From contig OZ020523.1 of the NCBI GenBank assembly GCA_963971425.1, positions 9,668,867 through 9,732,866 of the forward strand: a DNA stretch of 64,000 nt, in the 5' to 3' direction. Below, piece after piece: positions 60,000 through 64,000 of the stretch. The number at the start of each line of letters is the position of its first letter. The first letter of the stretch is position 1. The notes under the pieces were generated by a model that saw only the letters and a list, made by a program, of their open reading frames with translations, searched no databases and was not told the origin of the DNA. The stretch comes from Bryoerythrophyllum caledonicum (Eukaryota > Streptophyta > Bryopsida > Pottiales > Pottiaceae). Made by a program: the position numbers and the translations under genes.

Positions 60000-60650
60000 T
60001 GTCTCAACACCAGTATCACAAGTTCAAGGGTCGAAAGTGCAGCAAAAAGGGCGAGGAATGTCCCTTACAAAGGGAGGGAGGTAGTGTTCGCTGCTAGAGC
60101 GGGACAGGAGGTAGCGTGGACGTCAGGAGAGGGCGTGGATTAGGCCCGGGAATGCAAGGGAAGCAACCAGGGTCTGTGAACACGACGTTCAGTTCTTAGA
60201 GTTTAGGCTTCTGTGTTTGTGATTCTAGCAGTTGTATGATTACAGGTGTTGTGATGGCCTACATGTTTCGTTCTTAAGAATTTGTAGGATACGGGTTTTT
60301 TTAATAGGACTCCGGATTATTTGGTCAAAACCTTGGAGAGGTTCGTGTTGCGAGGTCACATTGGGTTTGTGAAATTGACATTCAGGACATTGGTGATGCA
60401 GTATAGGATGAACAATTTGTGGCTTTCATTTCTGAGAAATTCACGTGCGTTATTAACTACATTACGATGATGTTGGATGTCTTTGATAGTAGCTTAATTT
60501 TGCTTGGGATGTCGTTTTCGATTTGTGGATCACATTTTGGTAGGTACATGGTAGATTAGGGCATGGTGGTTTGAGAAGTTTTGTAGGTGTTTTACAATGT
60601 CCATTTGTTGATGATGCAGGTTTGCAAGCACATGTTTTCATTTTCACATG
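60000..60650. other. No confident gene
   Basis: Possible LTR-like start (TGTCTCAACACC) at 60000, but no partner LTR or outer end was found. The remainder is AT-rich, intron-like sequence. Confidence 0.35.
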
Positions 60651-60654
60651 CAAA

Positions 60655-60738
60655 GGAAAGAGATGCGGACATTTGCTGAAATTTGTTGCGTAGATCCACC
60701 AGCATACTTTGTCGTTGAGATAGCTCCTTCTCATTCCT
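60655..60738 (-). pseudogene. SYP5: Exon fragment of a SYP5-type Qc-SNARE
   Basis: On the minus strand about 28 residues, NEKELSQRQSMLVDLRNKFQ then QMSASL, match the region of plant SYP51/SYP52 between the N-terminal helical domain and the SNARE motif. SYP5 proteins act in fusion at the prevacuolar compartment and vacuole. The exon-like block follows a polypyrimidine/AG-type sequence (GATTAG) and ends just after SASL. No other SYP5 exon was found within the window on this strand. It could be one exon of a larger gene or an isolated fragment. Assignment is from memory of the family. Confidence 0.5.
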
Positions 60739-60779
60739 AATCGGGGTTGAGCAGGCCAGAACCTTACGAGGCATGAGGC

Positions 60780-62655
60780 TGAAGGCTGAAGACTATTTGA
60801 GACACATTTTTCAAGAAGAAGATGATGTAAATCAAATTATTACAGATCCTTAACCAGCTAATCAATATTGCTCCATCTTACTCCGACGGCCTCCATACAA
60901 CACATATTTCTCGCATCTATTTCAGATTTGAATAACTAAAATATGAGCATCTTGAGCCAGCAACAGATCCAGCACATATACATTACCTGAGTTCTTAGCG
61001 ATCATGTTAACACATTTTATTGTGAGGGACGGGAAAAGAAAGAGGGTTTCTACGTTGTTCGTTGGGGACAACAGGTTAGTATACTAGTAGATAGATCAAT
61101 AGAGATAGAGATCCTGGTCTGTTAATCCAACGACGCTGAATCGGTAACGTCGCCAAGTCGCACAAGTCCCTGGACCCACTACAGACCAGCGATTGGACCA
61201 AATAGAGTAGATTGTGCACATCATCATCTAGAACATCATCAAAACATAAGGAAATGGATTACAACTTTTGCCCCATTCACGTCTCAGCACTGATTGTGAG
61301 AATAGCATCGTCGCCACTCTTTCTGGTGCCCCACGAAGGGTCTGCCGACCTTGTACTCTGAGCTCTGTGTCTGCTCCTTCAGCTGCTTCATTGAGGAGCA
61401 GACTCCGAACTCGTATCCTCATTGTTGATGCCGTTGTTAGTACCGCACACGCTCTTTGGAACTCGATGCTGCGCTAGATTGTTGTTGCTTCGTTAGCTTA
61501 ACTGTCATTTCGCGGAGCTTACGTGCGCTAGATCGCTAAAACAAAATCCGGTAAACAGGTTTGTGCGCGAGGTTGGTTGTTGGTGCATTTCAGGGTTCGA
61601 GCCGACCGACTATTAGACTTGTATCACCTGGGGATTCAACCGCGTCTTGCACGGGTATCACACATGTTGCATGGATGTAACACTCGTGTGCGGAACTGCT
61701 TGGACCTGATTCATTGTCCGCATCGTCTTACATTTTCTGGTGCTCTGCCTGAAGCGCTGATGTGCGTACTTTGTGAACTTGTGACTTACTTGCATACGAG
61801 GAAAACCTAACAGTGTGACACACAAGGGGCCCAAGAGGCATAACCACTTGAGGGACATGCTAAAAACCACAAGCATTTCATGACATCGCTCTCACATGTT
61901 CGGGTCAACTGAGAGGATCTTGGAGCCGGACTTTCAGATGTGCGGTAAGGTTTCCATGGTTAGGATCAGAAACAAACACATCTGTATGCTAGGTTATTTA
62001 ATGAAGGAGATTGTGTTCAGGAGCTTTTCCTGATTGTAGAAATTTTGAATAATGTTTAGGGATGGCCAGGGATGTGGTTTATGGTTCTGTTTCAGGTAAA
62101 TGATTCTTCTACAGTTGTGGAAGCATTGCACTCACCAGCTTTTTACGTGTGTTATTCTAGGGTGAGATCTCACTCTAAGGCGACTTCTCGGCTGAGCACA
62201 TGATTTTTGGAGATTAATTAAACCCACGCAATACTGCTTGATACTTGAAAATTTCTTGTCTCTTAGTTTCTAAAGAAAAACACACTCTGAAGGTATGAAT
62301 TGCCATCCGAGGTATCTTTGATATGAGTTGTGGACGTTTTAACCTTCTGAGTTCATAGTACTTATATGAAGTATTGTGTAGGGCAGGGTTATGTTTGAGT
62401 TGTGTACAGATGATGTAAGATCCTATAAGGCTATGTTTGCACAAGTGTAAATAGAGTCTGGAACTCCGTGGTGGCAGTGGAGAACGTGGACGAAGCAAGA
62501 TGAGCAGGCTTGATTGAGCTTTGGGACATTGACTTTTGCTAGCGTATGCACAAGGTCCCTTATGGACATCGCCGTTGAGTGCAGGTTTGCATGTGTTTGC
62601 TACAACCATTCTAGGTCTACTATTCAACTCACAAAGTACTAGAGTTGTGGGAATC
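60780..62655. other. No confident gene; contains inverted homology to 34.9 kb
   Basis: 61105-61205, reverse-complemented, matches about 34875-34975 (GTGGGTCCAGGGACTTG, GCGACTTGGCGACGTTACC). Frames at 61228-61477 on both strands are moderately protein-like but unrecognised. The rest is without signal. Confidence 0.4.
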
Positions 62656-62659
62656 AATA

Positions 62660-63114
62660 GGCCCACGCACATGCGCAAATTTGGCTGGCGACGCCGGCTC
62701 ACATGGATGGGGTCTGTTCACTGGAACAGACCTCTGTTGAGAGTGCGCCTCCACCTCAGCCAAAGTCAGGCAGGCACAAAAAAATGAGCCGCCTCTCTCA
62801 GCCTCAGCTGCCCACTTTTGTTTTACCCTTATCAACCCTCTGACACTTAAAATTAGAGTAAGTAAAATGCACAAGTCACATAGAAAAGCACTATAAAAGT
62901 GTAATGGGGTTTGAGGTTTTTTTTTTACTCAACGCGGCGTACGCCGACGCACATGCAAGCGGCGCGCTCCCTGGCGTACGCCGGCTCACTTTCAAATACC
63001 CCGAACCCCTTCACACCGCGCAGTGTGAACGGGGTCGGAGCAGCTGATCCAGGAGCCACTGCGTGGAATTGCGCCGGCGACGCCGGCTCAGCTCCTGACG
63101 CATGTGCGTCAGCC
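62660..63114. mobile_element. MITE with GGC-YSACGCACATGCG ends
   Basis: 455 bp flanked by TA (62658-62659, 63115-63116). The left end GGCCCACGCACATGCG and right end (reverse complement) GGCTGACGCACATGCG match at 14 of 16. The interior has repeated GGCGACGCCGGCTCA / GGCGTACGCCGGCTCA blocks and a hairpin GGTCTGTTC-ACTG-GAACAGACC at about 62711-62732. No coding capacity. Confidence 0.65.
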
Positions 63115-63724
63115 TAATCATGATTGCAAACCTATGCATCAAGCCAACAAACTGTTGGGAGAATTCTGAGCATACATGAGGTCGAAATAATAATAGGGTT
63201 TTCCTTTCAAACTGGACCTTTGCCATTTGATCAGTTTGATGGATGCTTGGCAAGTCTTATTACCGGATGAGATCACGGTGGATCTAGATGTTGTTGCTCG
63301 TATGGACTTGCTCTCTTTCTTGAATGATGAATGTAAAGCGGCAGACCATTATCTCAACTTTCACTTCTGTGTGCTTTTATTTATACTTGTTGTGTTATTC
63401 ATTAGTTTACGTAGTGGTTTACATAAAAGTGTTTTAAAAATCCAAATCTCAAAGCCTAATTTGCGTCAAAATCCGAGATCTTGCCTCTCAGAACTGATGC
63501 TTTGGTTCTGGGTTGACGGCAGACCCCCTGAAGCCTTGGCTGCCATATCTCCTTCGCCGCTTTGCTAAATTCCTTGTTCTTGGTGTCTTTGGAAAGCCAT
63601 CTTGACAGTGTTTGTACCCTTTATATCTAAAGTCTTGATTTGAAATGAACCCCGTGATTTTGCTCTTGAAAGTGGATGCTTAAACATTGTGACGGCTGCA
63701 GAGCCCCTATTGTTTGATCGCTTG

Positions 63725-64000
63725 TCACTCCTTAGGTTGTGGTCCAAACCACACGATCCTCTGTCTCCTTCCGCATTGCATGTGCTTCCACAACGCCGTC
63801 TCCGCCCGGTCTAGCTGTTCCTCGAGCTTGACCCGACTCCGAATGATTGCAGCATCATGGTCTTCTACTATTTGTAGCCAGAGCGCATTGTGCTTGAGCT
63901 CCTTGATCTGGGGGACGATATCGAGTAGATCCTGGACTCCCACTTGTTGCCGGATCTGATCGATGACTGCTAGGCCGTTCGCGTGCGAATGGTTGATCAG
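63725..64000 (-). CDS. Possible exon with coiled coil, running off the right edge
   Basis: The minus-strand frame is open from the window edge to a TAA/TAG-type stop at 63725. It encodes QDLLDIVPQIKELKHNALWL and RSRVKLEEQLDRAETALWKH, a regular charged helix typical of coiled-coil proteins. There is no ATG within the window, so the start, if any, lies to the right. The last about 15 residues look less protein-like and may be intron. Family not recognised. Confidence 0.35.
   Translation of the reverse strand: MINHSHANGLAVIDQIRQQVGVQDLLDIVPQIKELKHNALWLQIVEDHDAAIIRSRVKLEEQLDRAETALWKHMQCGRRQRIVWFGPQPKE

Overview
The window reads as nuclear DNA of a land plant. Evidence: a split gene for the augmin subunit HAUS3/AUG3 with plant-like exons, an NLR immune receptor with an RPW8-like N-terminus, fragments of plant-like RPT3 and SYP5 genes, and an accessory landscape of CACTA, Ty3/Gypsy, LINE, Tc1-like and MITE elements in AT-rich DNA. 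No bacterial, organellar or CRISPR features were seen. A Tc1-like DD34E transposase and a LINE with two endonuclease domains are not what I expect in a flowering plant, so a bryophyte, lycophyte or fern is my guess (inference only).

Layout. 1-6.4 kb is copy A of a segmental duplication. 7.4-8.3 kb is a broken zinc-finger/AT-hook gene remnant. 8.4-12.7 kb is a minus-strand Gypsy gag-protease remnant with a PBS and LTR end. 12.9-13.1 kb is a fragment of the proteasome gene RPT3. 14.3-17.6 kb holds the 3' half of HAUS3. 17.7-20.7 kb carries two TA-target elements inserted side by side: an intact 339-aa Tc1-like transposon and a 1.3 kb foldback element. 20.7-26.1 kb is AT-rich with no confident gene. 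26.4-29.7 kb is the one apparently intact host gene, an NLR with about 20 near-identical 24-residue LRRs. 31.5-34 kb is a degenerate repeat block. 35.3-58.6 kb is copy B of the segmental duplication, expanded by insertions. 59.5-60 kb is a GC-rich palindromic island, and 60-64 kb holds fragments and a MITE.

The main discovery is the LINE at 39150-56624, bounded by the 12-bp target duplication TGCATCATATCC. Copy A (5426-5437) preserves the empty site. Without nested insertions the LINE is about 12.9 kb. It encodes ORF1, then an ORF2 whose parts appear in this order: poly-Q from about 79 CAA triplets, a 2A-type ribosome-skipping motif (DIETNPGP), an APE endonuclease, reverse transcriptase, RNase H, a CCHC finger and a C-terminal PD-(D/E)XK restriction-like endonuclease. 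APE plus restriction-like endonuclease is the architecture known from the algal Dualen/RandI clade. The element ends in a UNCG-type hairpin and a (TTC)n tail. A 3.8 kb CACTA transposon sits inside its APE domain and an inverted 5'-truncated relative sits upstream of its RNase H domain. Both have target duplications and both leave the reading frame intact when removed in thought. This copy is dead: it has several frameshifts, stops and changed catalytic residues.

The window is therefore mostly a record of transposition with few working genes. The NLR and the Tc1-like transposase are the only long reading frames that look functional.
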